Shown in pieces: positions 38,028 through 47,735 of a stretch of DNA of 62,718 nt; position 1 is the first letter of the stretch, and each line of letters starts with the position of its first letter. The notes beneath the pieces were generated by a model. The model did no database searches and was not told the DNA's origin. It saw only the letters and a program-made list of their open reading frames with translations. The position numbers were made by a program, and so were the translations under genes. This DNA comes from CAYPPG01 sp964412555 (GTDB lineage Bacteria; Hinthialibacterota; Hinthialibacteria; Hinthialibacterales; Hinthialibacteraceae). The stretch spans positions 1 to 62,718 of the forward strand of contig CAYPPG010000049.1 of assembly GCA_964412555.1 (NCBI GenBank), given 5' to 3'.

Positions 38028-41024
38028 TCATTCCGACGCTTCTTCGGTTTCTGCTTTCGTTTCTTCCTCGATCCCGACGCCCTCTTCTTCATCTTCATAA
38101 CTCGGATTCAAATACTCCTCATGGTAAACGATTTTCGACTCGGAACTCACCTCGTCAATCCAAGCGGAAAATGCCATTCCCTGCATACGTTGTTCCATGT
38201 ATTGTTCCATCTGTTGGGCGAAGGAGGCCGCTTGATCTTCTTCGTCTGACGGTTCGACTCGATTCAAAACTTGAACAATATAAACTCCCGTCATATTATC
38301 GCGAACCCGTTCTCTGTCTTCGTTGTATTTCATTCGATAGTTGGCAATCAGATCGGAAACCTGGCCCGGCTCCAGCGCAAAAGCCGTTTTGGTAATCGCA
38401 GGGGCGTTGCCAATTCCCGATACGGAACCGGTTTTCGAAATTGCATAGGGACCGCGATATGTAGCACCTTTCCCACCGCGATGATCTTCTTCCCCCGTAT
38501 CTTCGAATTGTTGTAAATCGATGGATTGTGTAGCGGATAAGGGCTGGGAAGAAGCCAGTTCAGCCTTCATTGCTTCCAATGTTTTTTCGGCTTCTTTTCT
38601 TGCGATTTCTTCTGCGAGTACAAGGCGGTATTCTTGCTCGACATCTTCCCTGACTTCTGCCAGTTCAGGAAGATAGGAATCCTGAATCTCCAGCAGTTCG
38701 ATCACATAAAAACCATCCAATTGCTGTTGCTGCTGTCGTTGGGGAGTTCGGCTGCTGGTCATCACTTCGAATTCATCCGAAATCTGTCCGATTTCGTCCA
38801 TCCGAAACGCTTGCTGATTGATCTCTCGTTTGAAGCCCAATCCGGGAATCGGTTCGGATTCAGCAAAAAATTCTGTCGTCCCGCTTTCGATCTCACGCGT
38901 TGCCGCCTCTACCATAAGGGGAATCTGTTTGTCAAAAAGAGTGTTTCCAAAGGCGATGGCTTCACTTTTCGCCAGGTTTTGCGCTTCTGACTGCCGATAC
39001 GCCATTTCGACTTCTCTTTGCACTTCTTCCAGCTCAGGAAGCCGGGGCGGCTCTTGCGCAAGTAGTTGAATGATATAATTCCCGGATTGCGTCTCCAACG
39101 CGCCACTGATTTCGCCTTCTTCAAGAGTGAAGGCCGTATTCATGATAGCCATCGGCCGCGGGCCGAAACCTGGGATGAATTGATCTTCCCTTCCGAACAA
39201 TCCGGACACTTGCACGCTGAGACCCCGTTCTTTCGCAACGGTCGCCAAATCGAGAGATGCACTCTTGATTTGTTCAGCGTCCGATTGCGCCGCTAGGCGA
39301 GCCAACTCTTCCGCTTTCTTTTCCTTCACATCTTCGATAACATCCTGTCGCGCTTCTTCCAGCGTCATCGGCCGGCTCGGTTGATGATCGAGCTGCTCGA
39401 TGAGATATAAATTCTCCGACATGGTATTTCCCGCCATCGAGATTTCCCCTTCGGAAGCGGTAAAAGCAGCGGAGGAAAAGTAAAATCGTTCCCGCCGTGA
39501 AATCCCCGGAATCTCATCGCCACGGGCAAACCAATCGGTCGTCTTGATTTCGTATTCATCCTCCACTTCTTCCAAGGAACTCAGAGAATCGGCATAGGCA
39601 CGAAATTCACTGACCGCTTGTTGTTTTTGCAGAGTTTCGCGAATATCATCGCGCACGTCTTCCAGTGTATCGGTTCCCGCTTCCTTGCGATCTTCGACGA
39701 GGAGTAAATGATACCCAAATTGGGTCTTGATCGGTTCGGACATCTGGCCGAGAGGCAGTTCAAAGGCAGCTTGATCGAACTCCGGTACCATATCCCCACG
39801 ATTGAAATATCCTAAATCTCCTCCATTCTCAGCACTGCCGACATCTTGGGAATATTTCTTCGCTGCTTCCGAAAAAGCCAATCCTTCTTCGATTTCTTTC
39901 CGAATTTCAAGAAGCCGATTTTTAATCTCTTCCTCTTCTTCGGCACTGATTCCAGGTGTCACGCGAAGAAGAATATGGCTGGCTTTGGCTTGTTCCCCAT
40001 GTTCCCATCGGTTTTGATTGTTCTCGTAATATTCGGCGATGGCTTCCTCTGTCACAGATTGCTGTTTTGCCAAAGCGGCCAAAGGCTGGACGGCATAGCG
40101 AACTTTCACTTTTTCGGGAAGAGTAAATTGCGATGTATTGTTTTCATATTGCGCTTGGATTTCTTCGTCAGTCACCGAAACCTGATTGGTAAACGGTTCG
40201 GCAGTATAAGCCAGATAACGTACTCTCCGTTTTTCCGGAATTTCAAATTGCTGCTGATTTCGCTGAAAAAACCGTTCCAATGAATACTCGTCAACTGTCA
40301 CGTTTTGCATGAAATTCGCCGGCTCAAATTTGGCGTAGGCAATGCGGCGTTGTTCCGGTACACGAAATTCTTCAATATTATTCTCAAAATAGTCTTGCAG
40401 TCCTTCTTCCGTCGGAGTCACATCCTCGACATATTTCGACGGTTCGAAGGCAAGATATTCAATGTTGACTTTTTCCTTACTCTCTCCCCCCATTCGCTCT
40501 TTATCCGTCGAGGTACGGAAAATGGATTCCTGCACCAGCGTACTGATCTTGTTTTTCGTCAATTGATCTCGCTGGCTTTCTTCATATTGCAACGGATGAA
40601 TTCGATTTTGCATCAACACATTTCGATATACATCGATATTGAATTGTTTGTTTTCATCCTGAAAATACGGCTGTTGGCGGATCGACTGTGCGACTTCCTG
40701 ATCCGTTGTGGCGATTCCCCATTTCTCCAATTTCTGTTCGAAAAGAGTGGCGGTAATCGCACTGCTCAACGCTTGTTGCTGGATTTCTTCCCGCGGAATC
40801 TGGCGGTCTGATCCGTACCGTTGACGCATATTTTCTTCAATGCGCGTCTGCATATTGCGCCACATCACATCCGTCACTTGCTCGCCGTTGACTTTTGCAA
40901 CCCACTGATACACCGGAGGTTCGGCGCATTTTCCATACCCATACAACAAAACAAAGGATGGAATAACCAAGTACAATGTGTACTTCATAATGTTCTTCTT
41001 ATGGCGATTCATCCATTCAAACAT
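38028..41024 (-). CDS. PpiD/SurA-like periplasmic peptidyl-prolyl isomerase with expanded repeats
   Basis: 998 residues, well above PpiD (about 620). An N-terminal anchor helix (YTLYLVIPSFVLLYGYG) leads into a SurA_N-like chaperone part. Four tandem units follow at about 201-230, 241-270, 281-310 and 322-350, each VTxEExxxYYENNxxxFxxPEKxRVRYLA. One canonical parvulin domain spans 348-445 (ASHILLRV, YSQDVGSAENGGDLGYFNRG, GQMSEPIKTQFGYHLLLVED). Four degenerate modules follow, each with AFxLExGEIS...YxIxLLE...LPELxEVRxDVE. The tail is very acidic. AGGAGG precedes the ATG. It should fold or escort outer-membrane and secreted proteins, fitting the many exported proteins around it. Confidence 0.88.
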   Translation of the reverse strand: MFEWMNRHKKNIMKYTLYLVIPSFVLLYGYGKCAEPPVYQWVAKVNGEQVTDVMWRNMQTRIEENMRQRYGSDRQIPREEIQQQALSSAITATLFEQKLEKWGIATTDQEVAQSIRQQPYFQDENKQFNIDVYRNVLMQNRIHPLQYEESQRDQLTKNKISTLVQESIFRTSTDKERMGGESKEKVNIEYLAFEPSKYVEDVTPTEEGLQDYFENNIEEFRVPEQRRIAYAKFEPANFMQNVTVDEYSLERFFQRNQQQFEIPEKRRVRYLAYTAEPFTNQVSVTDEEIQAQYENNTSQFTLPEKVKVRYAVQPLAALAKQQSVTEEAIAEYYENNQNRWEHGEQAKASHILLRVTPGISAEEEEEIKNRLLEIRKEIEEGLAFSEAAKKYSQDVGSAENGGDLGYFNRGDMVPEFDQAAFELPLGQMSEPIKTQFGYHLLLVEDRKEAGTDTLEDVRDDIRETLQKQQAVSEFRAYADSLSSLEEVEDEYEIKTTDWFARGDEIPGISRRERFYFSSAAFTASEGEISMAGNTMSENLYLIEQLDHQPSRPMTLEEARQDVIEDVKEKKAEELARLAAQSDAEQIKSASLDLATVAKERGLSVQVSGLFGREDQFIPGFGPRPMAIMNTAFTLEEGEISGALETQSGNYIIQLLAQEPPRLPELEEVQREVEMAYRQSEAQNLAKSEAIAFGNTLFDKQIPLMVEAATREIESGTTEFFAESEPIPGLGFKREINQQAFRMDEIGQISDEFEVMTSSRTPQRQQQQQLDGFYVIELLEIQDSYLPELAEVREDVEQEYRLVLAEEIARKEAEKTLEAMKAELASSQPLSATQSIDLQQFEDTGEEDHRGGKGATYRGPYAISKTGSVSGIGNAPAITKTAFALEPGQVSDLIANYRMKYNEDRERVRDNMTGVYIVQVLNRVEPSDEEDQAASFAQQMEQYMEQRMQGMAFSAWIDEVSSESKIVYHEEYLNPSYEDEEEGVGIEEETKAETEEASE

Positions 41025-41107
41025 AAAACTCGAACCTCCTGGCTCTCTTCTGTTTTTTTAATGCTGTCGCGATAACGCGCGTGGCTGCAAAAGCGGCCAA
41101 ACAATGT

Positions 41108-41135
41108 ATTGTATTTATTTTTACTGTTTATACAA
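41108..41135 (-). promoter_or_regulatory. Candidate promoter of the PpiD-like gene
   Basis: On the minus strand TTGTAT, a 16-bp spacer and TACAAT. The -35 box overlaps the last codons of the glycosidase gene upstream. The leader to the ATG at 41024 would be about 75 nt. Confidence 0.35.
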
Positions 41136-43235
41136 CATCTTTTGGACAGATGATTTTTTTCTCTGAACTCGAAAAGCCGTATCACGAGAAAATGCAGGAA
41201 TCTCAATCCGCAATCCCTTCTCATCCGCCTTCAACTGCAAAGGATTCGTCGTCTTCCCCGTGTACGGATTGAACTGCTCAATGTGAAACTCCCCATCCGT
41301 AAAATCAGGGAAAGTCATCGTTGTAGGTACAACCGCTTCCATTTCCCGATACCGATCCAGCGTTGCAAATTGATGCATAGAGTCATGAACCCAGACCAGT
41401 ATTCGATCTCTATTTCCACGAGCGTATGCTTTTACCCGTTGGGCAAAATTTTCTACACGATAAAATTTCACCCGGAACCAGTCCAAACCGGTATTCCGAA
41501 TGGAAATCTGATGCGTTCCTTCCGTGAGAGGAATCGAGATATCGCCTTCCCCCTCTATTGTATAATCATTCGGAGAAGAAGCGAATACCCGCCGAAAGAC
41601 TCTCTCCTCATCGACTTGAATGATACAATTCGCTCCCGCCCGGGCAATTTTGTCAATTTGAATGCCAAATACAGCCGGCTCGGGCAAATCGAGATGGAAT
41701 ACCGGGTTCGGAGCGAAACCCCGATGATATTGCCCATGCACAAATTGGGAACAGCGATCCAGATTCTCGACATGTCCGTCAGAATGGATAGCAAATTCTT
41801 CCTGATCCGAAGGTCCCCATCCAAGCAGTGGTGTAAATATCAAATCCCCCAAATTTTCCGATTTCGCTTCTACTTCCACACTCAACGGAGTGAGTTTTTC
41901 ACGAACCCAGTCCACATTTTCCATATATTTCGACAGATTTTGAAAATGTGGATAGAGATTATACGGTCTTACCCAACTGTCCCACCACCAAGTCATTGCG
42001 GTTCCGGAATCCCACCCATGCACGGAAGCCCATAATTGATTATGTAAAATAACACCCTCTTGATCCTCACGGTTCGGCCCTCCCGCATTATAGGAAAGTT
42101 CTCCGAAAAAATGGGGTGTTTCAGGATACTGTTCCGCCATGCGTTGAGATTTACGCATGATTTTATCGATCACATTGGTTAAATAGGCATGCGTTTGATG
42201 ATAATCGAGATTCTTGATTGTATAGATTTGCGGGTATTCTCCGGCAACACTGGTTGTCTTCAAATGATCATAAGGATCAACCATATCCAAATATGCCGCC
42301 ATCTCTTCATGCCAGGACTTCACATTCGAAAAATTGAAATTGGATGTCAAATTCACTTCATTCCAAAATTCCCACCCCATCAGATGAGTACTATATCCCC
42401 ACCGCGCCACCAAATACCGCAATCGGTTCCGGTAATGCCGCTTGGCTTCTTCATCCGTAAAGAATTGCTCGGGAGAACTCAAGAATCCTCCGTTCGCCGT
42501 ATTATAGGGATTATCATCCCAAACCGGATTCGTGGTAGACGAGTATTGTCCGTGGTGATTGATCACCCATTGGATATAAATTCCCCGTTCTTCGGCCTCT
42601 CGAAAAATCCCGTCGATCATCCGTGCATTGGTTAGGCTATATCGTTCCAATCCATAGTAATTGCGGCTGCTCGCTTTCCAGACCAACTCTGTCATTCCCC
42701 AAGGGCACATCCAGATGCGGATCCAATTGATCCCCGCAGCCTGACATTCATCCAAATACTGAATCCACTTCGACAAGGAAGGACCGCTGCCGCCACTCAC
42801 CCACCCTAAATTTTCTCCCAATGGAAAATAGGATTCACCATTGTCAAAGACAAAAAATCGTGGTGAATCTTCGGCTATTCGCACAAATCCTCGATCATTT
42901 CCTTCTACAACATCAAATTCTTCGGTCAAAATACTTGCCGTATTATTAGACGTTCTTGCTGTAATTTCGCAGATATGTTTTCCTAACGTAGAGGGTGTAT
43001 ATCGTAATCTCCATAGACCTTCTCCATCATAAAAACACGGAACCGTGATCTTTCTTTCATCGGCAAGAGTAATTACCGCATCAACTTGGATATCTTCAGA
43101 GTAAAAGGGATTCTCATATGAAATCGAAATTTCAAAAGCCTTTTCATACATCCCATATAGGGGAATTTCTACGGAATCCCCGATTGAAGGAAAGCATTGT
43201 ACAAATAGAATAATCAGAAATGGATAACAACTCAT
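41121..43235 (-). CDS. Secreted DUF5060-containing cellulase-like glycoside hydrolase
   Basis: 704 residues from the ATG at 43235, which follows GAAAGAAAC. A signal peptide (PFLIILFVQCFPSIGDS) precedes a DUF5060 beta-sandwich (ISISYENPFYSEDIQV, YTPSTLGKHICEITARTSNN). A clan GH-A-type barrel follows, with YFPLGENLGWVSG, GINWIRIWMCPWG, HLMGWEFWNEVN (probable acid/base Glu) and PHFFGELSYNAGG (probable nucleophile Glu). A C-terminal jelly-roll carbohydrate-binding-like region ends in a DGEFHIEQFNPYTGKTTNPL sandwich. It resembles GH5-type enzymes of marine and soil bacteria that attack plant or algal glycans; the substrate is unknown. It shares DUF5060 with the protein at 26277. Confidence 0.87.
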   Translation of the reverse strand: MSCYPFLIILFVQCFPSIGDSVEIPLYGMYEKAFEISISYENPFYSEDIQVDAVITLADERKITVPCFYDGEGLWRLRYTPSTLGKHICEITARTSNNTASILTEEFDVVEGNDRGFVRIAEDSPRFFVFDNGESYFPLGENLGWVSGGSGPSLSKWIQYLDECQAAGINWIRIWMCPWGMTELVWKASSRNYYGLERYSLTNARMIDGIFREAEERGIYIQWVINHHGQYSSTTNPVWDDNPYNTANGGFLSSPEQFFTDEEAKRHYRNRLRYLVARWGYSTHLMGWEFWNEVNLTSNFNFSNVKSWHEEMAAYLDMVDPYDHLKTTSVAGEYPQIYTIKNLDYHQTHAYLTNVIDKIMRKSQRMAEQYPETPHFFGELSYNAGGPNREDQEGVILHNQLWASVHGWDSGTAMTWWWDSWVRPYNLYPHFQNLSKYMENVDWVREKLTPLSVEVEAKSENLGDLIFTPLLGWGPSDQEEFAIHSDGHVENLDRCSQFVHGQYHRGFAPNPVFHLDLPEPAVFGIQIDKIARAGANCIIQVDEERVFRRVFASSPNDYTIEGEGDISIPLTEGTHQISIRNTGLDWFRVKFYRVENFAQRVKAYARGNRDRILVWVHDSMHQFATLDRYREMEAVVPTTMTFPDFTDGEFHIEQFNPYTGKTTNPLQLKADEKGLRIEIPAFSRDTAFRVQRKKSSVQKMLYKQ

Positions 43236-43291
43236 ACTATTGTTTCTTTCTTTCAAAATACAAGACCTCAATCAACTCGGAAATAAAAGGG

Positions 43292-43318
43292 GTAGAGCAT
43301 ACGTTCTGCACGCTCTAC
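43292..43318 (-). terminator. Terminator hairpin overlapping the glycosyltransferase stop codon
   Basis: Stem of about 11 bp (GTAGAGCGTGC with GTATGCTCTAC, two G-U pairs, 5-nt loop), followed on the minus strand by CCCTTTTATTT. The TAG stop of the GT4 gene forms part of the stem. Confidence 0.55.
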
Positions 43319-44427
43319 TCTTGCGGCAGCACTTCCCGATAGATTTGGAGAATTTTATTCGACATCGCCTCATGGGTAAACAATTCATAAGCGCGTTTCC
43401 GGGAAGCATTGCCGAAGCGATAACGCAGCGTGGCATCGTTCAGCAATATATTCAATGCGTTCGCCAATGCCCATGGATCTTCCGGAGGGACAACGATTCC
43501 CGTTTCGTCATGTTGGTTGATGTACGATGTTCCCGTTCCCAATTCAGTGGAAACGAGTGGCAAGCCACAGGCCGACGCCTCGGCCAAAACAATACCAAAT
43601 GCTTCCGAACGGTAAATCGACGGAAGGCAAAAAATATCGGAAGCGAAGTAGTAAGGAGTAACCGATTCGACTTGCCCCAAAAAGATAATCCGGTCGCTGT
43701 ACGGAAGTTTCCTGGTATGCTCGATCAAATCGGGAAGCAAAGGGCCGTTTCCCACAATCAGCAACTTTCCATTCACCCGTTCCATCGCTTGGATAAGGTA
43801 TTTCAATCCTTTGTAATATCGCAAGATGCCCACATATAAAATAAGCCCCATTCCGTACCGCTTGCGAATCACTTCCGCCTGCGTCTCGACTTCCGGACTG
43901 ATCGTAAAACGCGACATGGGAACTCCGAAAGGAACGACCGTGCATTTCTCTTGGTATTTTTGCAGTACTTCGGACGATTCGACATAATTCGGTGAGGTGG
44001 CGATAATCCGGTCGGCTTTGCTCAAAAACGCATCGCGAAAGGGAGCGTACATTTTCAACCAGCGCTTCTGCCGAACAATATCGCTATGATAATGCACAAT
44101 CACTTTCCCTTTGGGGCGCACCATGAGATGCGATAGCACTGCTGTTGGATTGGGGAGATGGTAATGGAGAATATCCGCTTTCAGTTTCTTGAGCCAATAC
44201 GGAAAATAGGGTGAGACAGGAGCGGACAAAAACCGTCCCCACTCTCCCGCTTTGTAAACCGAAGTCCCTTCCACTTCGGCAAATTGGGATTTTCGATTCC
44301 GGCTGCAGATCAAGACCGACACATCTTCGCACTCGTCCCGCGTTCCCTCGATAATCCGATGAATCGCGATCTCAACCCCCCCGCAAATCGGTGGGTAATA
44401 ATCTTTATAAATGTGAAGAACACGCAA
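43315..44427 (-). CDS. Glycosyltransferase family 4 protein
   Basis: 370 residues, the usual GT-B length, cytoplasmic. The N-terminal donor-free half opens MRVLHIYKDYYPPICGGVE with the glycine loop, and includes ILHYHLPNPTAVLSHL. The C-terminal half has LILYVGILRYYKGLKYLIQA, LLIVGNGPLLPDL and the EX7E motif EAFGIVLAEASACGLPLVST, which binds the nucleotide-sugar. Members make lipopolysaccharide, capsule or exopolysaccharide linkages with retention. It lies between a DUF5060 glycosidase and a membrane glycosyltransferase-like gene, so a surface polysaccharide is the likely product. A hairpin ends the transcript at its stop codon. Confidence 0.93.
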   Translation of the reverse strand: MRVLHIYKDYYPPICGGVEIAIHRIIEGTRDECEDVSVLICSRNRKSQFAEVEGTSVYKAGEWGRFLSAPVSPYFPYWLKKLKADILHYHLPNPTAVLSHLMVRPKGKVIVHYHSDIVRQKRWLKMYAPFRDAFLSKADRIIATSPNYVESSEVLQKYQEKCTVVPFGVPMSRFTISPEVETQAEVIRKRYGMGLILYVGILRYYKGLKYLIQAMERVNGKLLIVGNGPLLPDLIEHTRKLPYSDRIIFLGQVESVTPYYFASDIFCLPSIYRSEAFGIVLAEASACGLPLVSTELGTGTSYINQHDETGIVVPPEDPWALANALNILLNDATLRYRFGNASRKRAYELFTHEAMSNKILQIYREVLPQE

Positions 44428-44471
44428 AATCGTATCCTTTATTTTTTGTATACAAATTAATAACAGATGAT

Positions 44472-44634
44472 GTTCCTCCGCCAGGACAGACCTGACGTCT
44501 TGTCCTAGCTACCCGCTATTCGTTCCTCCCGCGGTGAATAACCGGGTAGCAAGGGTAAGCGAAGTCTACCCTTGCCGGATAGCGCTTTACAGCCAGTACA
44601 GACCTGACATCGTGCCCTGGCAACCCGCTATTTG
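44472..44634. repeat. Duplicated intergenic repeat with a central palindrome
   Basis: Two direct copies of about 40 bp (44484-44522 and 44596-44634) share CAGACCTGACRTCKTGYCCTR and CCCGCTATT. Between them is a hairpin with GCAAGGGTA (44549-44557) and TACCCTTGC (44567-44575) arms. The 298-bp gap holds no gene. Confidence 0.6.
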
Positions 44635-44725
44635 GGAAACCAATCGATACCGAATATTCATAGGCGTAAAACGATATTGTACCGGAGAAATCATAACTCA
44701 CTAAGGGAAAGCAGAAAAAGCAGGC

Positions 44726-46816
44726 TCATTCGGTTTGGCCGCCTACCAATCGGTAAAGTTGTACTTTGGACAAAGAGGGAGTGTCATCCTTCGGTGAAGT
44801 CAGCAAACGTTCAAAAAAAATGGGATTCTCCAAAAATTTTCGATGGCCTAATTGCTGAGTGATCGGATGCGTCAATTCGTCGGGAATGTACAGATAATAG
44901 CGAATCCCGCGCGACAATAGATACTCGTGAATCTCCGGATACGGATTCCCATAGAGCGGCACTAAATCACAATCGTCGAGATGGATGATTTGTATATCCT
45001 CTCTGAAAACATGATATCGGTTGTCATGCGAGAGAATCTTTGCCCCCTCTTCCACTTCACGGTTGATATACAACCATACCGGCGCTTCCTTGGGAAAGCG
45101 AAATTTGTAATAAGTCTCGGTTTTCAATCCTGGATAGGCAAAGAAGGGTAGAGTAGGATCCCCGGTTTTTGGTCCCATGATCGAGTAAGATATGCCGGGA
45201 ACAATGCCGGCAAGGATCAAAACTGCACCATAAGCGTACAGAAGCCGTGATAATTGAATGGAAGCCAAAAATCGGCCGGAAAAGATCGCCAGAATCGGGA
45301 AAATCGCGATAATATGATAAAGGTAAAACCCAGAAATGAAATATTGATAAAATAAATACAACAAGACAAGCACACCCGAAATGATAAAAAACGGCTGTTT
45401 GCGTTTCCAACCCACCAAAAGTCCCGGTATCATAATTCCCATAAACAATGGAGCGAACTGCCAAACTTCATTCAGGAATTTCGCCGGACTAACCGCAATT
45501 CGTTCCCAAACCGTATTCCCCCAATGCGCCACCCCGTTCCCATGCCGGAACCATTCGTTTTCACAAGATCGCAACACATCCAGATTGATATTTTTCCCTC
45601 CAAAAATTGTTGGGAAAAAAGCATACACCGGATTGCCGGTCACGATATAATTGCGTATATACCACGTCAGCCCCACTCCAAACCATATCAGAACCGAAGA
45701 CACGATAAGCGAAATCCCTTTGCGATTCGTCATCAATCCCGAGCGTGCAAACCAGAGTCCAAGCGCAAGACACGGCCACACAATCCACCCGAGATAATTG
45801 ATATGAGGGAAAATCGCAACGACGCACAATAGAGGTTGTGCGCTTCTCCAAGTTTTTTCTTGAATCAGCCAAGCCGTAAAGAGAAGAAACAGCGCAGTAT
45901 ACATCATGATCAAGGCATAATCGGATGCCCATACAATATAGGAGGTCACAAAGGGAATGGAACGAAAGATCAACGCCGACAATATCGCGATCAGCCGGTT
46001 TCGAAAGAGATGAAGAGATACATAATAAACGACGATGATCGTTCCAAGGCCGGCGAGCGGACAAAGAAATTGCCCGTATAAATCCGACCACTGCCCGAAC
46101 ATCGTTGCCGTAACGGCTTGATGAAGCGGAAACAAATGAGGATAATTGGCGCCCAATCCCAATCCCACTTGTAAACAATACAAAACCGGAAATCCACCTT
46201 GCTGAAACGTCATTTCCCCATAATGAACATAGTAAATCAGCGAATCCCAATAATCGACGGGGAAAAACAAGGCATGATAAAAGCTAAAGGCCGTCATACC
46301 GCCAAGGCAAACGAAGGCGAAATAATACAACCATTTTTCAATGGGATCTGTTGCCTGGTTCTTCTCTCCCTTGCATTCGAAAACGGCTGGACTTGCCCCA
46401 TATCGAAAATGGAAAAAGGTCAAAAGAACTATCAAAACAATCAATATCGTCCAGACCGAGAACGCGTTCAACCAGAAGAATATCGCCGGAAATTCGAGTA
46501 TGAATGTCGCAAGTCCGATTCCAATAAAAATACCGGCGGTTCCTTCCAAGATCCAAGGCAGGCGAACAAAAAGACAAAGGAAAAGAATTCCGAAAACTCC
46601 ATGCACACAAAGCGAGAGGAGTTCAAATGCAATTGAGGAGAAAAAACGGTCGGGAAACCGAAACAGCATGTTTCCAACCGCTTCAAAGAATGAAGGGAAA
46701 ACAATCGCATACAAAGGGGGATTCTGCATCCAAAAATGAATACAGCATACCCCCAGCCATATGAGTATGACGATAGAAACCACTCGAACGGCAAGGAATT
46801 GATTACGAATCGGCAA
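44726..46816 (-). CDS. Polytopic membrane protein, ArnT/GT39-like glycosyltransferase
   Basis: 696 residues with about 13 membrane segments. After four N-terminal helices, a periplasmic loop has FFPVDYWDSLIYYVHYGE, in the place of the catalytic acidic loop of GT39/GT83 enzymes. Then come LGLGANYPHLFPLHQAVT and LTWYIRNYIVTGNPVYAFFP, the latter a common signature of this clan. The C-terminal 130 residues are soluble (VWLYINREVEEGAKILSHDNR). The ATG lies 14 bp inside the end of purC, so the two are translationally coupled. The likely task is lipid-linked sugar transfer to a surface polymer; the coupling to purine synthesis looks accidental. Confidence 0.82.
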   Translation of the reverse strand: MPIRNQFLAVRVVSIVILIWLGVCCIHFWMQNPPLYAIVFPSFFEAVGNMLFRFPDRFFSSIAFELLSLCVHGVFGILFLCLFVRLPWILEGTAGIFIGIGLATFILEFPAIFFWLNAFSVWTILIVLIVLLTFFHFRYGASPAVFECKGEKNQATDPIEKWLYYFAFVCLGGMTAFSFYHALFFPVDYWDSLIYYVHYGEMTFQQGGFPVLYCLQVGLGLGANYPHLFPLHQAVTATMFGQWSDLYGQFLCPLAGLGTIIVVYYVSLHLFRNRLIAILSALIFRSIPFVTSYIVWASDYALIMMYTALFLLFTAWLIQEKTWRSAQPLLCVVAIFPHINYLGWIVWPCLALGLWFARSGLMTNRKGISLIVSSVLIWFGVGLTWYIRNYIVTGNPVYAFFPTIFGGKNINLDVLRSCENEWFRHGNGVAHWGNTVWERIAVSPAKFLNEVWQFAPLFMGIMIPGLLVGWKRKQPFFIISGVLVLLYLFYQYFISGFYLYHIIAIFPILAIFSGRFLASIQLSRLLYAYGAVLILAGIVPGISYSIMGPKTGDPTLPFFAYPGLKTETYYKFRFPKEAPVWLYINREVEEGAKILSHDNRYHVFREDIQIIHLDDCDLVPLYGNPYPEIHEYLLSRGIRYYLYIPDELTHPITQQLGHRKFLENPIFFERLLTSPKDDTPSLSKVQLYRLVGGQTE

Positions 46817-47720
46817 ACAACTCCTTTCCGGTGATCATACGATAGGCATCGAGATAACGCTGACGGGTTTTTTGCACGATTTCATCCGGCAGATCGGGCG
46901 GCGGAGGATTGCGGTCCCATTTGATTTCATTGAGATAATCACGCACGAATTGTTTATCGAAAGCGAGTTGCGGCTTGCCCGGTTCATACTGATCCACCGC
47001 CCAAAAACGGGAGGAATCCGGCGTAAGGATTTCATCGATCAACACGATTTCATCATCAACGATTCCGAACTCAAACTTTGTATCAGCGATGATCACTCCT
47101 TTTTCCCTGGCCAGTTTCGCCGCACTCTTATATAGATCCATGCTCCGGTCCCGCATCTCGTCCGCTTCCCAGCCTCCGACGATCTTCACCATTTCATCGA
47201 ACGGAATATTGATATCATGGCCTTCATGACTTTTCGTGGCGGGTGTAAAGATCGGTTCGGGCAATTCATCCGATTCACGCAGACCGGAAGGTAGGGGAAC
47301 TCCGCAGACCATTTGATTTTGTTGATATTCGACCCACCCCGAACCGGCTAGGTAACCGCGCACGACACATTCCACCAGCTGGCAATCCGTCTTTTTACAG
47401 AGCATCGACCGTCCTTGTAATATTTCCGGATGGGAACAAAATGGCTCGGGGAAATCCGCGACATCGGTTGAAATGACATGATGAGGCTGTGCGGCGGATA
47501 GAGTATCGAACCAATATTTCGACATCGTCGTTAAAATTGCGCCTTTGTCCGGTATCCCCTGCGGTAGAATACAGTCGTAAGCGCTGATTCGATCGCTTGC
47601 AACCAACAACAGTTTGTCGCCGAGATCAAAGAGGTCGCGGACTTTTCCACTCCGAGTCGGTTTGATTCCTGGAATTTCGATTTTCGTAATGGCTTTGTTC
47701 ACAATGGTTTCCTCTCTCAT
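46803..47720 (-). CDS. purC: Phosphoribosylaminoimidazole-succinocarboxamide synthase
   Basis: 305 residues. PurC joins CAIR and aspartate with ATP to give SAICAR in purine synthesis. Diagnostic motifs: TRSGKVRDLFDLGDKLLLVAS (ATP-binding loop region), DRISAYDCILPQGIPDKG, CQLVECVVRGYLAGSGW, FTPATKSHEGHD, and LIDEILTPDSSRFW. The 305 length matches the long SAICAR synthetase type common outside Enterobacteria (about 290-300 residues). The ATG at 47720 has no ribosome site, while GAGAGG lies 8 bp before a GTG at 47702, so translation may start there at VNKAITK. The gene overlaps the next by 14 bp. No purine riboswitch or PurR site was recognised. Confidence 0.95.
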   Translation of the reverse strand: MREETIVNKAITKIEIPGIKPTRSGKVRDLFDLGDKLLLVASDRISAYDCILPQGIPDKGAILTTMSKYWFDTLSAAQPHHVISTDVADFPEPFCSHPEILQGRSMLCKKTDCQLVECVVRGYLAGSGWVEYQQNQMVCGVPLPSGLRESDELPEPIFTPATKSHEGHDINIPFDEMVKIVGGWEADEMRDRSMDLYKSAAKLAREKGVIIADTKFEFGIVDDEIVLIDEILTPDSSRFWAVDQYEPGKPQLAFDKQFVRDYLNEIKWDRNPPPPDLPDEIVQKTRQRYLDAYRMITGKELFADS

Positions 47721-47735
47721 ACATATTGCTTTATT

